DNA of 64,000 nucleotides from NCBI RefSeq assembly GCF_003014535.1, contig NZ_PYGD01000005.1, positions 186,001-250,000 on the forward strand, given 5' to 3'. Shown here one piece after another: positions 8,913-19,201 of the stretch (the first letter of the stretch is position 1; each line of letters begins with the position of its first letter). Below the pieces are notes generated by a model. That model saw only the letters and a list, made by a program, of their open reading frames with translations, was not told where the DNA came from and did no database searches. This DNA is from Taibaiella chishuiensis (GTDB taxonomy: Bacteria > Bacteroidota > Bacteroidia > Chitinophagales > Chitinophagaceae). The translations under genes and the position numbers were made by a program.

Positions 8913-10778
8913 CTATTCTACTACTATCGAACGCAGTGTTCCAGCTTCCTGTTTAATCAGGTAAATGCCGCTCGCCAATAAACTAATGTCAATAACCTGC
9001 AGGCCTCCAGAAACCCCTGCCTGCTGTACCAGTTGACCCATTTGATTGAATATCCGTACCGTACCGTGCTTTGTTGCCCTGATATAAAGCCTGCCATCAC
9101 GTACAGGATTAGGAAAAATAGAAATCGTTGAAGCGGTTGTAGTCTGATGGCTTACGGTTTGAGTGCGGCTATAGTCGGTTTTTCCGTCAAGGTCAACCAT
9201 TTTGAGCCGGTAAAAAGCCTGACCTTCAGGTTGCGGCAGGCTAATACTGTAATAGCTACCGCTACCTGTTGCAAGAACTTTGTCAGCACTATGAAAGTTG
9301 GTTCCATCCACCGATTGTTCAACGCTGTAATAATTCAGGCCTAACTCTATAGCACTTTGCCAGGTTAAAACAGCATTGGGATCACGATATATAGCATTGA
9401 ATGAATGTAGCGTCACAGGCAAGGGCGTGCCACATCCCGCATCGTACATGTCACCATTTATAGTCCAGCCTTGTGTGCCCGTAAGTGCTGTATGCGCCGC
9501 TAATGCAGTACTGTTATACACCATGCCTACTGCACCTAATGAAATGCCATTGGGTGTATTGGTATTGGCTTCCCAGCCATTAAGCATAAGCGAGTAGTTA
9601 ATGCAATCCATACCGCAATTTTCAAACATCCATGACATGGAGTTTATGGCAGAAAGATTCCAGGTACTAAGGTCCTGGTTAAATGCGGAAGCATGGTAAA
9701 ACATACCATTCATATTCGTAACCGAACTCACATTCCAATTTCCGATGTCCTGGTTAAAGAGGCTCGATTCAAACAATGAAGTCATATTTGTTACAGATGA
9801 GGTAACCCAATTATTGAGGGGCTGATTAAATGCAGCCGTACTTTTAAACATATCTAACATATTGGTAACGGAACCCACATTCCAGTTATTAATGGGTTGA
9901 TTAAAAGCCGTCGCCCCGTGGAACATACCTGACATATCGGTAACTGAACCCACATTCCAATTATTAATGGGTTGATTAAAAGCCGTCGCCTGACGGAACA
10001 TGTACTCCATATTGGTCACGGATGAAGTAGTCCATGATCCTATAGGTTGATTAAAATTGATTGCAGATCTGAACATATTGGCCATATTGGTCACAGAACT
10101 GGTATTCCAACTGCCAATGCTGCCATTAAAGCTGGTGGCATTCTCAAACATATTAAACATACTGGTCACATTACCGGTGTTCCAGTTATTTAGGGATTGA
10201 TTAAATAAAATTGCTCCCCAGAACATGCCAGACATATCGGTAATGGTGCCTGTTTGCCAGGTATTAAAAGTGCTGTTCCCAACAAGATTGGCACAGAAGG
10301 TGAACATTTGTGACAAAGTTGTTGCCTGGCTTAAGTTTGGCGAATCTGTGGCTGTCACATTCAGGTTGGCGCATGAGCGGAAAGCCTGATAAAAGCCAGA
10401 CCAGGCGGTACTGCCCCATTGTGTTACTGCTATCAGCTTTAGCTTATCCTCAGTTTGCTTAAACGTTGTAAATGTACCGGATGTGGTAGGGTCCACCCGC
10501 ACTCTATAGGTAGCTGCAGTAGGAAATGTAATGAGTTGATAATTGCCGGCGTTAATTGTACCTGCTACCAGTGTACCGTTGTTGGCTATTTCGTTACCCA
10601 CTTCTTCCCAGATAATAGTATAGCCTGTACCCGAACCATAGAACCTGATTTCATTGGCACCAGATTGCCCTGGGTTGTTGGATTGCCACAACGTAATAAA
10701 TTCATCTGCAGGCCCGGCGAAGACAATCGCAGCATATAGTAATAATCCTGATAGTAAAGCGGAAAATTTAAATTGCAT
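8913..10778 (-). CDS. BspA-type (DUF285) repeat surface protein with T9SS sorting domain
   Basis: A 621-residue secreted protein with signal peptide [21 protein letters not shown]. From about residue 130 to 400 it carries around ten tandem ~25-residue repeats of the form [20 protein letters not shown], the BspA/DUF285 surface-repeat type. The units [14 protein letters not shown] and SSVTNMxxMF show the register. An FN3-like segment ([17 protein letters not shown]) and a type A sorting domain ([19 protein letters not shown], ending [10 protein letters not shown]) follow. The repeats typically form leucine-rich-repeat-like solenoids used for adhesion or binding. The ligand is unknown. The near-identical repeats at DNA level (9880-9990) invite unit gain and loss by recombination. 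Confidence 0.88.
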   Translation of the reverse strand: MQFKFSALLSGLLLYAAIVFAGPADEFITLWQSNNPGQSGANEIRFYGSGTGYTIIWEEVGNEIANNGTLVAGTINAGNYQLITFPTAATYRVRVDPTTSGTFTTFKQTEDKLKLIAVTQWGSTAWSGFYQAFRSCANLNVTATDSPNLSQATTLSQMFTFCANLVGNSTFNTWQTGTITDMSGMFWGAILFNQSLNNWNTGNVTSMFNMFENATSFNGSIGSWNTSSVTNMANMFRSAINFNQPIGSWTTSSVTNMEYMFRQATAFNQPINNWNVGSVTDMSGMFHGATAFNQPINNWNVGSVTNMLDMFKSTAAFNQPLNNWVTSSVTNMTSLFESSLFNQDIGNWNVSSVTNMNGMFYHASAFNQDLSTWNLSAINSMSWMFENCGMDCINYSLMLNGWEANTNTPNGISLGAVGMVYNSTALAAHTALTGTQGWTINGDMYDAGCGTPLPVTLHSFNAIYRDPNAVLTWQSAIELGLNYYSVEQSVDGTNFHSADKVLATGSGSYYSISLPQPEGQAFYRLKMVDLDGKTDYSRTQTVSHQTTTASTISIFPNPVRDGRLYIRATKHGTVRIFNQMGQLVQQAGVSGGLQVIDISLLASGIYLIKQEAGTLRSIVVE

Positions 10779-11335
10779 AGTATCTTAGGTTTTTTGTCAA
10801 AAATTAGGGTTTAGTGTAAAGCCTGGATCTATACCAGGATAAGAATCGCTCTGTTTTACAGTTATGCTCTTTAGAAAAGGTGTCGGATGGGATTTGTGGT
10901 ATCATGGAATCCGGACCAATACCGGCAATACCCCAAAGTAATTATATTAATACCGAGGGGTCAAATTCAGCGCGTGACCATGCCGTTGCATTACCGTTAC
11001 AAAAACGTTGCGCTTATTAAAAAATGGTTTTCAAAGAATTGTATGTTATTTAATCAATGAATGAATTAAAAACTCATTATGATGCATACATAATATTCGG
11101 ATTAAAATTAATTAGTTGTAACAAAGAGATAGCGTGGTCTATATATTGTGTGGCCATTCTGAAGTAAAAAAGATTATACATGAACGGGAACATTTGACCG
11201 TTCATTAGTTTTCCGGAGCCGGGTAATATCAACCAGAGTTAAGCGATTATTTTTATTTTTGCCTGCATACATTCGTCTACCAGTATTATTGTTGTTCACC
11301 ATAATATCAGGAGCCTATTACCAGGCTTTAATTAT
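10779..11335. other. Divergent intergenic region, no gene
   Basis: A 557-nt AT-rich spacer separates the leftward BspA-repeat gene from the rightward TPR-HTH gene, so it should hold both promoters. A match to the Bacteroidota -7 box is seen only for the rightward gene (TATTTTTG at 11254-11261). No tRNA-like or long inverted repeat stands out. Confidence 0.5.
11254..11261 (+). promoter_or_regulatory. Bacteroidota-type -7 box for the TPR-HTH gene
   Basis: TATTTTTG matches the consensus TAnnTTTG about 75 nt upstream of the likely TTG start. No good -33 TTTG is seen at the right distance, so this is a partial match. Confidence 0.4.
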
Positions 11336-13135
11336 TTGTATACCACATATAAAATCAAAAAAAAATTGCGAAAAAGTCCGCTTCCCGGCAGTAAGCTTTA
11401 TCAGATATTTAGGACATTGTTTCTCATAATCTGCCTTCCTCATTCCACAAATGCAAAACCAACTTATGATTCCCTGTTCCATCAATCTTATGCAGTCCGC
11501 TCTGTTTATTTCGATCAGGCAATTGCATCTGATTGGGTAAAACTAACGCCGGCGGCCTATTTGCAGAAACTGGACGTTCTACAACAACGGGCAAAAAAAG
11601 AACAGGATTATGGGGCAGAGCTTGAAGTAATTATAGGTAGATTTCAATTTAAAGATTATGCCAACCTTATAGCCTTGGATGAAAAAATAGCAAGACTGGA
11701 AAAACTGCTTAAAACACCGGACCTGGAGCGATATCCGGAATACAGGGCCGTTATCATGGATTACCTGGCGCAGAATTATTATGGCAAAAAGCGTAATTAT
11801 ACCTTAGCCTTCGAACATTTTATTAATGCTTATAATATTGCTACACAACTTGCTCAGAAAGACTTTCCAGATAAAAAACAACTATTGGTGGGTTTAGGCA
11901 ATCGTTATTATACCATTGGCGATTATGAAAAAGCTAAACGGATCTTATTGGAAGCAGATAGCCTTAATCATCCCTGGGACAAGTTTGTAACCTACAATGG
12001 AGAGAATACATTAGGCCTCATTTACCGTTCATTTGGTCATTATGATACTGCAATTAATTATTTCGAACAATCCAAAAAACATGCACTGACCGATGGAAAC
12101 AAGACTTGGGCAGCTATTGCATCGGGAAATATCGGTATCTCCTATTACCAGCAACAGGATTATGACAAAGCAATTCCTTTACTGGAAGAGGATATAAAAA
12201 GTAGTTTCAGTACCAGCAAGGCCATGGATAATGGTATCCATTCTCTTTTGATTCTTGCCGATATTCATTTACATAAAAATGATCTTACAAGCGTTGCCGC
12301 AGATATCCGGCTTGCGCAACAATACCTGGATAGTTGCAGAGATAGGATTAAACCGCGGGGCATGCTATATCCCGTTATGGCACAATATTATTTTAAAAAG
12401 GGAGATTATAAAACTGCTTATAGCTACCAGGATTCTGCTGCAAGATATAAAGACATCCTTTACGAGAGGGATAACATTTATAAGCTGGCCAAGGTGGAGC
12501 ATAAGAAAGATCTTGAAAAGGTGGATACGGAAATAAAAAGGCTGGGCGCTGAGAAAAAGTTACTTTCTTTTACCAGAAATGGGTTGCTTATCGGTATTGT
12601 CTTATTATTTATTATAACCGGACTTATCATTAACAGGCAACGATTAAAGCACCACATAAAACAAGTAGCTATACTGGCAAAAAAGGTGCAGGCCGAACAT
12701 GACCTGAAAGCAGCTACATTGGAACTGGAAAATTTCACAAGGCACTTACAGGAAAAAAACCTGCTGATCGAGCAATCGGGACAGGAAATAGAAAGATTAA
12801 GAATAGCACTGAATGATACAGAACAGAAAACCAATGAAGTCCTGCAACAAATATATAACACAACGATTCTTACAGATGAAGAATGGACCAAATTCAAATT
12901 ACTTTTTGAACAAGTACATAAAGGATATCTACAACGCCTGAAAAGCAAAATGCCTGAGCTTACACCTGCTGATACGAGGTTTGTCGTATTGAGTAAATTG
13001 AACCTTTCCAATAAGGAGATGGCAGGTATTTTAGGTGTTCAGGCTGATACCATCCGTAGTTATAAACATCGGTTGAGACGACGCTTTGATCTGCCGGAAG
13101 ATGCAAGTATTAAAGAATTTGTAGATTCTATTTGA
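11336..13135 (+). CDS. TPR sensor with transmembrane helix and C-terminal HTH domain
   Basis: A 599-residue regulator common in Bacteroidota. The frame has no early ATG. TTG at 11336 gives a leader with a hydrophobic core (IFRTLFLIICLPHSTNAKP), consistent with export. Residues about 150-380 hold tetratricopeptide repeats (for example GDYEKAKRILLEADSL, GHYDTAINYFEQSKKHA, QDYDKAIPLLEED). One membrane helix (NGLLIGIVLLFIITGLII, near residue 420) is followed by a coiled coil of roughly 60 residues. The end is a helix-turn-helix domain (LSNKEMAGILGVQADTIRSY) of the LuxR-like kind. The layout suggests a periplasmic TPR sensor coupled to a cytoplasmic DNA-binding domain. Being divergent to the BspA-repeat/crystallin pair, it may control them, which is inference. 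Confidence 0.85.
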   Translation: MYTTYKIKKKLRKSPLPGSKLYQIFRTLFLIICLPHSTNAKPTYDSLFHQSYAVRSVYFDQAIASDWVKLTPAAYLQKLDVLQQRAKKEQDYGAELEVIIGRFQFKDYANLIALDEKIARLEKLLKTPDLERYPEYRAVIMDYLAQNYYGKKRNYTLAFEHFINAYNIATQLAQKDFPDKKQLLVGLGNRYYTIGDYEKAKRILLEADSLNHPWDKFVTYNGENTLGLIYRSFGHYDTAINYFEQSKKHALTDGNKTWAAIASGNIGISYYQQQDYDKAIPLLEEDIKSSFSTSKAMDNGIHSLLILADIHLHKNDLTSVAADIRLAQQYLDSCRDRIKPRGMLYPVMAQYYFKKGDYKTAYSYQDSAARYKDILYERDNIYKLAKVEHKKDLEKVDTEIKRLGAEKKLLSFTRNGLLIGIVLLFIITGLIINRQRLKHHIKQVAILAKKVQAEHDLKAATLELENFTRHLQEKNLLIEQSGQEIERLRIALNDTEQKTNEVLQQIYNTTILTDEEWTKFKLLFEQVHKGYLQRLKSKMPELTPADTRFVVLSKLNLSNKEMAGILGVQADTIRSYKHRLRRRFDLPEDASIKEFVDSI

Positions 13136-13460
13136 TTTACACAGCAACTTGCAAAGTTGGGAGCAAAAAGCCAGCATAAAAGAATAATGGCTTTTGGATT
13201 CGAACCTGTAGCCGCCGGAAACGAATGGCATATAATATGAATATAATAACCAAAACTACAAAACCCGCTCTCAGAACGGGCTTCAACGTACTTTGTGATC
13301 CGGATTGGATTATTTCATGACCTTTTGGAGGGGCGTCTACAAAGCAAGCCTTCATCACCTTTGGTGATGGGTTTTGTTTTCCCCTTTGCCTCACGAAAGC
13401 AAGCTTCCGCCGGCTCCGGAAAAAACAAAACCTCCCTGCTGCGCAGGAAGGCTTACTTTG
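13136..13460. repeat. Copy of a tRNA-Arg-end repeat with hairpins
   Basis: An exact 23-bp direct repeat lies at 13289-13311 and 13454-13476, beginning TACTTTGTGATCCGGATT. The second copy contains the last 16 nt of the functional tRNA-Arg, so the first is a duplicated tRNA 3' tip 165 bp further left. Each copy is preceded on its left by a hairpin (CCCGCTCTCAGAACGGG at about 13264-13280, and the imperfect one at 13431-13451). On the minus strand these read as terminators. Sequence after the first copy (TTTCATGACC, then GGCGTCTACAAAGC) recurs near 4630-4657. No protein gene is seen in the interval. Confidence 0.6.
13417..13451 (-). terminator. Terminator of tRNA-Arg
   Basis: On the minus strand CCTTCCTGC and GCAGGGAGG (13451-13443 and 13439-13431) pair with one G-U, followed by TTTTGTTTTTTCC. 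The hairpin starts 10 nt after the mature tRNA end. Confidence 0.7.
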
Positions 13461-13534
<74 letters not shown>

Positions 13535-13635
13535 CGCTGAATGGCGGCAAAAGTAGTCAAAAAAGGCGAAAATTTCAAGTTTTATTAATTACATCCTAAA
13601 ATACAGCGATAACCGCATCTGCTGACTTAATTCTT

Positions 13636-13643
13636 TACCTTTG
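13636..13643 (+). promoter_or_regulatory. Bacteroidota-type -7 box for the PLP enzyme gene
   Basis: TACCTTTG is a perfect match to TAnnTTTG, 25 nt before the ATG at 13669. This implies a leader of under 20 nt. No convincing -33 element was found. Confidence 0.6.
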
Positions 13644-13668
13644 CGCTGTTTTAATATTAAAATAAGAT

Positions 13669-14823
13669 ATGAACAATAACAGCTATAAAGCAGCTACCAA
13701 ACTGATCCACGCCGGTGTAGAACCGGATCCGTCAACAGGCGCCATTATGACCCCGATCTACCAGACCTCTACCTATGTACAGGAAGCGCCGGGTGTACAT
13801 AAAGGTTACGAATATGCCCGTACCCAAAACCCTACCCGTACCGCCCTCCAACAGGCTATGGCGGCAATCGAAAATGGTAAGCATGCTTTAAGCTTTGGCA
13901 GCGGTCTCGCAGCTACAGATGCGATTATCCGCCTGCTGGTTCCCGGCGACGAGGTGATCGTATCGAACGACCTCTACGGCGGCACTTACCGCATCTTCAC
14001 TAAGGTTTTCGCGGTATACGGCATCAAATTCCATTTTGTCCCTATGGATGACGCTGCCAGCATCGAACAATATATCAATGCCAATACTAAAATGATCTGG
14101 GTGGAAACCCCGACCAATCCCCTGCTGAATATTATCGATATCGAAGCGGTAAGCGCCATCGCGAAAAAACATGGCATCAAAACCGTTGTAGATAACACAT
14201 TCGCTTCGCCTTACCTGCAAAACCCACTCGACTGGGGCGCCGATATCGTGGTACACTCTGCTACCAAATACCTGGGCGGCCACAGCGATGTGGTACATGG
14301 CGTAGTAGTCGTAAACGAGGATGCCCTGGAAGAAAAACTGCGCTTTATCCAGAACAGCTGTGGCGCCGTACCCGGCCCCCACGACTGCTGGCTGGTGCTG
14401 CGGGGTATTAAAACCCTGCATGTGCGTATGGACCGCCACTGCGAAAACGGGGAGAAAATAGCCAAATACCTGCGCAGTCACCCGAAAGTAGACCGCGTGC
14501 TTTGGGTTGGCTTTGAAGACCATCCTAACCATGCGATCGTTAAAAAACAGATGCGTGGCTTTGGCGGCATGATCTCTTTCGTACTGAAAGAAGACAATAT
14601 GGAAGCGGCTACCAACGTTCTGAAGAACACTAAATTATTTGCCCTGGCGGAATCCCTGGGTGGTGTGGAATCGCTGATCGGTCACCCGGCATCGATGACC
14701 CACGGTTCTATCCCAAGAGAAGAAAGGATCAAAAACGGCCTGCCGGATTCCCTGATCCGCCTGAGCGTAGGTATAGAAGATGCCGACGACCTGATCGAAG
14801 ACCTGAAACAGGCGATCGGTTAA
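13669..14823 (+). CDS. Cystathionine gamma-synthase/lyase-type PLP enzyme
   Basis: A 384-residue cytosolic enzyme of the Cys/Met metabolism PLP family, the normal length. Landmarks are the substrate-side YEYARTQNPTRTALQ, the cofactor-phosphate motif SFGSGLAATDAI, the PLP-ring Asp in VVDNTFASPYLQNP, the Schiff-base Lys in VHSATKYLGGHSD, and the C-terminal Arg region SLIRLSVGIEDADDLI. The family makes cystathionine from an acyl-homoserine and cysteine, or cleaves cystathionine to cysteine. Sequence alone does not separate synthase (MetB) from lyase, and Bacteroidota members are usually called cystathionine gamma-synthase. It stands alone with its own promoter box, and the OstA-like gene follows 60 nt later on the same strand. 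Confidence 0.92.
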   Translation: MNNNSYKAATKLIHAGVEPDPSTGAIMTPIYQTSTYVQEAPGVHKGYEYARTQNPTRTALQQAMAAIENGKHALSFGSGLAATDAIIRLLVPGDEVIVSNDLYGGTYRIFTKVFAVYGIKFHFVPMDDAASIEQYINANTKMIWVETPTNPLLNIIDIEAVSAIAKKHGIKTVVDNTFASPYLQNPLDWGADIVVHSATKYLGGHSDVVHGVVVVNEDALEEKLRFIQNSCGAVPGPHDCWLVLRGIKTLHVRMDRHCENGEKIAKYLRSHPKVDRVLWVGFEDHPNHAIVKKQMRGFGGMISFVLKEDNMEAATNVLKNTKLFALAESLGGVESLIGHPASMTHGSIPREERIKNGLPDSLIRLSVGIEDADDLIEDLKQAIG

Positions 14824-14883
14824 GCGAAAGCATAAAGCCGTACGGAATTCCCGCTGCGGTTAAGATCCAATACCGTTTTTTGA

Positions 14884-17238
14884 ATGCCAGCGATCAACAG
14901 CACTAAAGTACAATTACCCGTTTTAATGAGCATACTTGTCATGAGTATGCTCTTTACTTGTTTCAGGGGTAATGCCCAGGCCCGCTTAGACAGTGCCGCC
15001 CGGAAAACCTCCAGCATCCTCATTCTCGGCAACGAGATGGGCGAATATATCCAGCAGGACAGCGCCAACGTGGTGCACAAACTGCTCTGGGATGTAAAAC
15101 TGCTGCATGGTTCGGATACCCTCTATTGCGACAGCGCTTTTTTCTATAAAAACAAAAACAGCGTGGAAGCCTTTGGCGACGTGGTGGTACGCCAGGCCGA
15201 CGGTACCGAGGCTTTTGCCGAATATATGCGCTACCAGGGCAATACCCGGGTGGTATATATGAAAGGCAAAGGCATGAGCGAAGTACAGCTGTCGGACGGT
15301 AAGGAAAACAGCCTCTGGTCCAGGGAAATCGAATACAACCTGAATACCAAAACCGGTAAGTATAAGAACGGCGGCTTCCTGCAGACCAAGGCCACCTACC
15401 TGACCAGCAATACCGGCACTTATAACCTGAAGACCAAAGACGCCCGCTTCCAGGGCAATGTAGACGTATCCGACCCGGAATACCATGCCCTGTCCACCGA
15501 CCTGGGTTATAATACCGATACCCGCGTGGCCTTGTTTTTCGGGCCTTCGGTGGTCAGCAACGATAAGTCGATCCTGTATACCACCAATGGCGTATACGAT
15601 ACCAAAAACCGTATTGCGCACTTTACCGACCGGTCCTCGATCTTAAGCGATGCCCAATATATCGAAGGCGATACGCTGGATTATAACCGCAACACGGGTT
15701 TCGGCCGGGCGCGGGGCAATGTGATCGCCATCGACACTACGCAAAAATCGACTTTGTACTGCGGGGAAGCACATTATAACGAGATCCGCAAAACCTTACT
15801 GGCCGTAGATAAGCCCTTGATGAAAACGATCAATGGTAAAGACAGCCTGTTTATTAAAGCCGATACGTTTTTTACAGAACCGGCCAGCCTGGAAGGCAAA
15901 AAAATGAGTGCCCAGGACAGCCTGGAACAAACGGTAGGCGAGATCCAATCGGCTATTGAAAAAGATACGACCGCAGCCGGGGCCGACTCTATGGCCCTGC
16001 CAGGCATTACGGATAGTACCCAACTGCAGCCGGACAGCAGCAAAATACCTGCTGCAGATAGCGCTGCGCATACCGCTCCACCCGACACCGCAGTTATTGC
16101 GCCCCCGCCGCCGCAGCCAAACGGTCAGCCGGCAAAGGATTCGGCCGATGTGATGATGGATGAATTGCCGTTTACCTACGAAATGCCCGAACCGGAAGAT
16201 TCGATAAAGGCGCCGGCACGACCGCCGCACACCGATTCTTCAAAGGCGGGAGCGGCCAGGAAACGCATGGATGCCCTTATCAACGGGACAAACCGGGAGA
16301 AAAATACCATCACGACCGGTGCCGATACCGCGCATGTGCAGGAAAGCAGTATGGCCGCGAGGAACCGCATGGACTCGCTTTCCCATTCCTATAACAACAA
16401 ACCTCAACAGCCCGATACCTCGGGACCGCGGTATTTTGTCGGTTATCATAATGTGCTTATTTACTCCGATTCCTTGCAGGGCAAATGCGACAGCATACGC
16501 TATTCGCAGGTAGACTCGCTGCTCCGCATGTATAAAGACCCCGTACTCTGGCCCCAGAAGTCGCAGCTGAAGGGCGATGTGATCCTGATGCAAATGGACA
16601 GCAGCAAGCTGAAAGAGATTTATGTGCCGCGTAATGCCATTATGGTGTCGCGCTCCGGGCCGGAACAGGCCGATATGTTCGACCAGATCCAGGGCAATGC
16701 CATCAAGGGTTTCCTGCGCAACAACAAAATGGACTCGCTGATTGCCTGGCCCAATGCATCCAGTATCTACTTCATTACCCAGGACGATGGCGCCTATGTG
16801 GGCAGCAGTGAAGCGAAAAGCGAAAAGATAGAAGTACTCTTCGAAAACGATAAGATCAAACGTATTTATTACCGGGTGGATGTAACGCAAACCACGACAC
16901 CCATGAAGGATGTAAATCCCTCGAAGCTGCGCCTTAGCCGCTTTGTATGGCGCGGCAAGGAAAGACCGGAGACCCTCGAAGCCTTCCTGGCAGGGGTGAG
17001 CCTCCCCCATCCTACCGAACTGTTCGGGCGTACCAATGAAACGCCGACCGAAGAACCGGAAGCGGACAACACGCCAAAAGAGGCGCCGAAAACCAAAGCC
17101 GCGCCTAAGAAAAAGGACAAAAACAAGGACCGGAAAAATACGCCGTCCCCGAAAGCAAGCGAGCCGGAAGCAGGTAAAACAGAAACGCCACAGCCGGCTC
17201 CCCAACCTCCTGTCCCGGAAAAGCCGGAAGGACAATAA
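14884..17238 (+). CDS. OstA-like protein (LPS transport, LptA/LptD N-terminal-type domain)
   Basis: A 784-residue exported protein. A hydrophobic signal (VLMSILVMSMLFTCFRGNAQA) is followed by OstA-like beta-jellyroll repeats covering about residues 40-330, with typical phrases such as DSAFFYKNKNSVEAFGDVVV, TGTYNLKTKDARFQGNV and YIEGDTLDYNRNTGFGRARG. This is the Bacteroidota version of the LptA/LptD N-domain that shields lipid A on its way across the periplasm. Residues about 345-510 are Pro/Ala/Asp-rich and probably disordered. A second OstA segment follows (YFVGYHNVLIYSDSLQG through KIKRIYYRVDVTQTT). The last ~70 residues are Lys/Pro-rich low complexity. The long linker and tail are unusual additions. 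A perfect hairpin follows the stop. Confidence 0.88.
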   Translation: MPAINSTKVQLPVLMSILVMSMLFTCFRGNAQARLDSAARKTSSILILGNEMGEYIQQDSANVVHKLLWDVKLLHGSDTLYCDSAFFYKNKNSVEAFGDVVVRQADGTEAFAEYMRYQGNTRVVYMKGKGMSEVQLSDGKENSLWSREIEYNLNTKTGKYKNGGFLQTKATYLTSNTGTYNLKTKDARFQGNVDVSDPEYHALSTDLGYNTDTRVALFFGPSVVSNDKSILYTTNGVYDTKNRIAHFTDRSSILSDAQYIEGDTLDYNRNTGFGRARGNVIAIDTTQKSTLYCGEAHYNEIRKTLLAVDKPLMKTINGKDSLFIKADTFFTEPASLEGKKMSAQDSLEQTVGEIQSAIEKDTTAAGADSMALPGITDSTQLQPDSSKIPAADSAAHTAPPDTAVIAPPPPQPNGQPAKDSADVMMDELPFTYEMPEPEDSIKAPARPPHTDSSKAGAARKRMDALINGTNREKNTITTGADTAHVQESSMAARNRMDSLSHSYNNKPQQPDTSGPRYFVGYHNVLIYSDSLQGKCDSIRYSQVDSLLRMYKDPVLWPQKSQLKGDVILMQMDSSKLKEIYVPRNAIMVSRSGPEQADMFDQIQGNAIKGFLRNNKMDSLIAWPNASSIYFITQDDGAYVGSSEAKSEKIEVLFENDKIKRIYYRVDVTQTTTPMKDVNPSKLRLSRFVWRGKERPETLEAFLAGVSLPHPTELFGRTNETPTEEPEADNTPKEAPKTKAAPKKKDKNKDRKNTPSPKASEPEAGKTETPQPAPQPPVPEKPEGQ

Positions 17239-17255
17239 ACCTATTCAGAAGTACA

Positions 17256-17291
17256 AAAAAGAACAGCGACCCGGTGGTCGCTGTTCTTTTT
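17256..17291. terminator. Bidirectional terminator between the OstA-like gene and uvrC
   Basis: A perfect 16-bp stem, AAAAAGAACAGCGACC against GGTCGCTGTTCTTTTT with loop CGGT. A-T ends on both sides suit both convergent genes. It overlaps the uvrC stop codon by 2 nt. Confidence 0.88.
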
Positions 17292-19110
17292 ATAAGGATT
17301 GGTCCTCGTCGGGATGGAAATATTCATACACCACGCGGGCCTTGGATGCCCCTATGGTCATCGTTAGCTCGCGGAGGGTCATTTGTTTCACTTTAGTTAC
17401 CGAACGATAGGTCTGCAACAACGTCTGCGCGGTCTTGCCGCCAATGCCGGGTATATCTTCCAGTTCGTTCTTAATAGTGCCCTTACTGCGGGTATCGCGG
17501 TGAAAGGTAATACCAAACCGGTGCACCTCATCTCGTATGCGCCGGATCAGCAGCAGGCTCTGCCCGTTGTACGGCAACTGCAGCGGATCTTTATCGCCCG
17601 GGTAAAATATACTCTCTTCTCTTTTGGCCAGGCCCACCACGGTCATACGCCCGGTAAGACCCAGTTCTTCGATACTTTGCATAGCCGCCCCCAGCTGCCC
17701 TTTGCCCCCATCGATAATCACCAGTTGGGGTAAGGGCTGCTCTTCGTCCATCAGTCTTTTGTAGCGGCGTTTTACGATCTCCGACATCGAAGCGAAGTCA
17801 TTGATCCCCTCCACGGTCTTGATATGAAAATGGCGATAGTCTTTTTTAGAGGGCACGCCATCTTTAAAACACACCATAGCCGCCACCGGAAAACTGCCCT
17901 GGAAGTTGGAGTTATCGAAACACTCGATATGAGCCGGCAGTTCGGTCAGCTGCAGATCATCCTGCAGCTGTTCCAGGATCTCCATATGATCTTCATGCGT
18001 CTTATCGCGCAGCAGGAGCCGGGCTTTATGCTGTTGTTCCTCCCGGAAATATTCGGCATTCTTGAAACTCAGGTCCAGCATTTTTTTACGGTCGCCGGTA
18101 ATCGGGATCGTTACCTGCAACTCATCTACGGTATCGACCGGGAAGGGCACGACCAGTTCTTTAGACTGCGAATGGAATTTGGGACGCAGGAAGGCCACGG
18201 CATAGGCCAGCATTTCCTCGGGCGTCTCCTCCAGCTTACGTTCCATCTTAATGCTCTTGCTGTGGATGATCTTACCTTCGGTTACCACCATATAGTTAAC
18301 AAAGGCTTCATCTTCGTGGGTAATGATACTGGCCACATCGGTATTGATCAGGTGGCTGCTGATCACCGTAGACTTACTCTGGTAGCCCTGCAGCGCCTGT
18401 ATTTTTACCTTCAGCAATTGCGCGGCCTCGAAATTGAGGTTGCTCACATGCGTGTTCATTTCCTCCTTAAGGGCATTGATCACCGGGCCCAGGTTCCCTT
18501 TTACCAGTTGCCGTATGGTGTCTATACTGGCTTTATACGCCGCCTCGCTCTGGTGCCCCTCGCAGGGCCCGTTACAATTGCCGAGGTGGTATTCCAGACA
18601 AACCTTAAATTTGCCTTTTTCTATGCTGGCCGGTGTAAGGTTTAGACCGCAGGTGCGTAAGGGAATCGTTTCCTTGATAATATTGAGCAATTCCCGCACG
18701 ACAAAAACGCTGGTAAAGGGCCCGATATACTCCGATCCGTCGCGTATCATGCGCCTCGTCAGGAAAACCCTGGGGAAGTGTTCTTTTTTGATCACCACAT
18801 ACGGGTAAGTTTTATCGTCCTTCAGGCTTATATTGTAGGCTGGCTTAAAGTGTTTGATCAGGGAATTTTCCAGCAGGAAGGCGTCATGTTCATTATTGGT
18901 GATGGTCCATTCTACGGTATCTATCAGCGAAACCAGCCGTGCGGTCTTCCTGTTGTCCTGAACTTTTACGAAGTAAGAGGTAACGCGCTTACGAAGGTCC
19001 TTGGCCTTGCCCACATACAGGATTTTCTTATCGCTGCCATAATATTTATATACCCCGGGAGCATGGGGTAAAGTCGAAGCTATATTTTTCTGGAAATACT
19101 CTTTAGTCAT
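17290..19110 (-). CDS. uvrC: UvrABC excinuclease subunit C
   Basis: UvrC of 606 residues makes both incisions around bulky DNA lesions after UvrA/UvrB damage recognition. Domains in order: N-terminal GIY-YIG nuclease (PGVYKYYGSDKKILYVGKAK, with KDLRKRVTSYF), a Cys-rich region (CGLNLTPASIEKGKFKVCLE), the UVR motif binding UvrB (SNLNFEAAQLLKVKIQAL), and the RNase H-like nuclease with HIECFDNSNFQGSFPVAAMV and LVIIDGGKGQLGAA carrying the catalytic Asp residues. A C-terminal helix-hairpin-helix (DIPGIGGKTAQTLLQTY) completes it. The start at 19110 (MTKEYFQKN) is chosen because it begins the conserved domain and lies 20 nt from a perfect -7 box. A longer frame from 19188 has no family support. Confidence 0.97.
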   Translation of the reverse strand: MTKEYFQKNIASTLPHAPGVYKYYGSDKKILYVGKAKDLRKRVTSYFVKVQDNRKTARLVSLIDTVEWTITNNEHDAFLLENSLIKHFKPAYNISLKDDKTYPYVVIKKEHFPRVFLTRRMIRDGSEYIGPFTSVFVVRELLNIIKETIPLRTCGLNLTPASIEKGKFKVCLEYHLGNCNGPCEGHQSEAAYKASIDTIRQLVKGNLGPVINALKEEMNTHVSNLNFEAAQLLKVKIQALQGYQSKSTVISSHLINTDVASIITHEDEAFVNYMVVTEGKIIHSKSIKMERKLEETPEEMLAYAVAFLRPKFHSQSKELVVPFPVDTVDELQVTIPITGDRKKMLDLSFKNAEYFREEQQHKARLLLRDKTHEDHMEILEQLQDDLQLTELPAHIECFDNSNFQGSFPVAAMVCFKDGVPSKKDYRHFHIKTVEGINDFASMSEIVKRRYKRLMDEEQPLPQLVIIDGGKGQLGAAMQSIEELGLTGRMTVVGLAKREESIFYPGDKDPLQLPYNGQSLLLIRRIRDEVHRFGITFHRDTRSKGTIKNELEDIPGIGGKTAQTLLQTYRSVTKVKQMTLRELTMTIGASKARVVYEYFHPDEDQSL

Positions 19111-19129
19111 ACTGCAAACAATACTATAA

Positions 19130-19137
19130 CAAAGATA
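19130..19137 (-). promoter_or_regulatory. Bacteroidota-type -7 box for uvrC
   Basis: The minus strand reads TATCTTTG, a perfect TAnnTTTG match, 19 nt upstream of the uvrC ATG at 19110. It lies in the short divergent spacer shared with the DinB-fold gene. Confidence 0.65.
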
Positions 19138-19201
19138 AGATAAACAAATTAGCCCCCGATACTGTTGAATGGGCTTGCAAAATACCAACTACAATCAAAA
19201 T

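Noticed and set aside
13888-14532. A 214-codon minus-strand frame
   Set aside because: Antisense to the PLP enzyme, whose catalytic motifs are intact.
16240-17235. A 331-codon minus-strand frame
   Set aside because: It is antisense to the OstA-like gene and shows no recognisable features; a GC-driven shadow.
17824-18645. A 273-codon frame on the plus strand
   Set aside because: It lies fully antisense to uvrC, whose domains are unmistakable, so it is a shadow frame.
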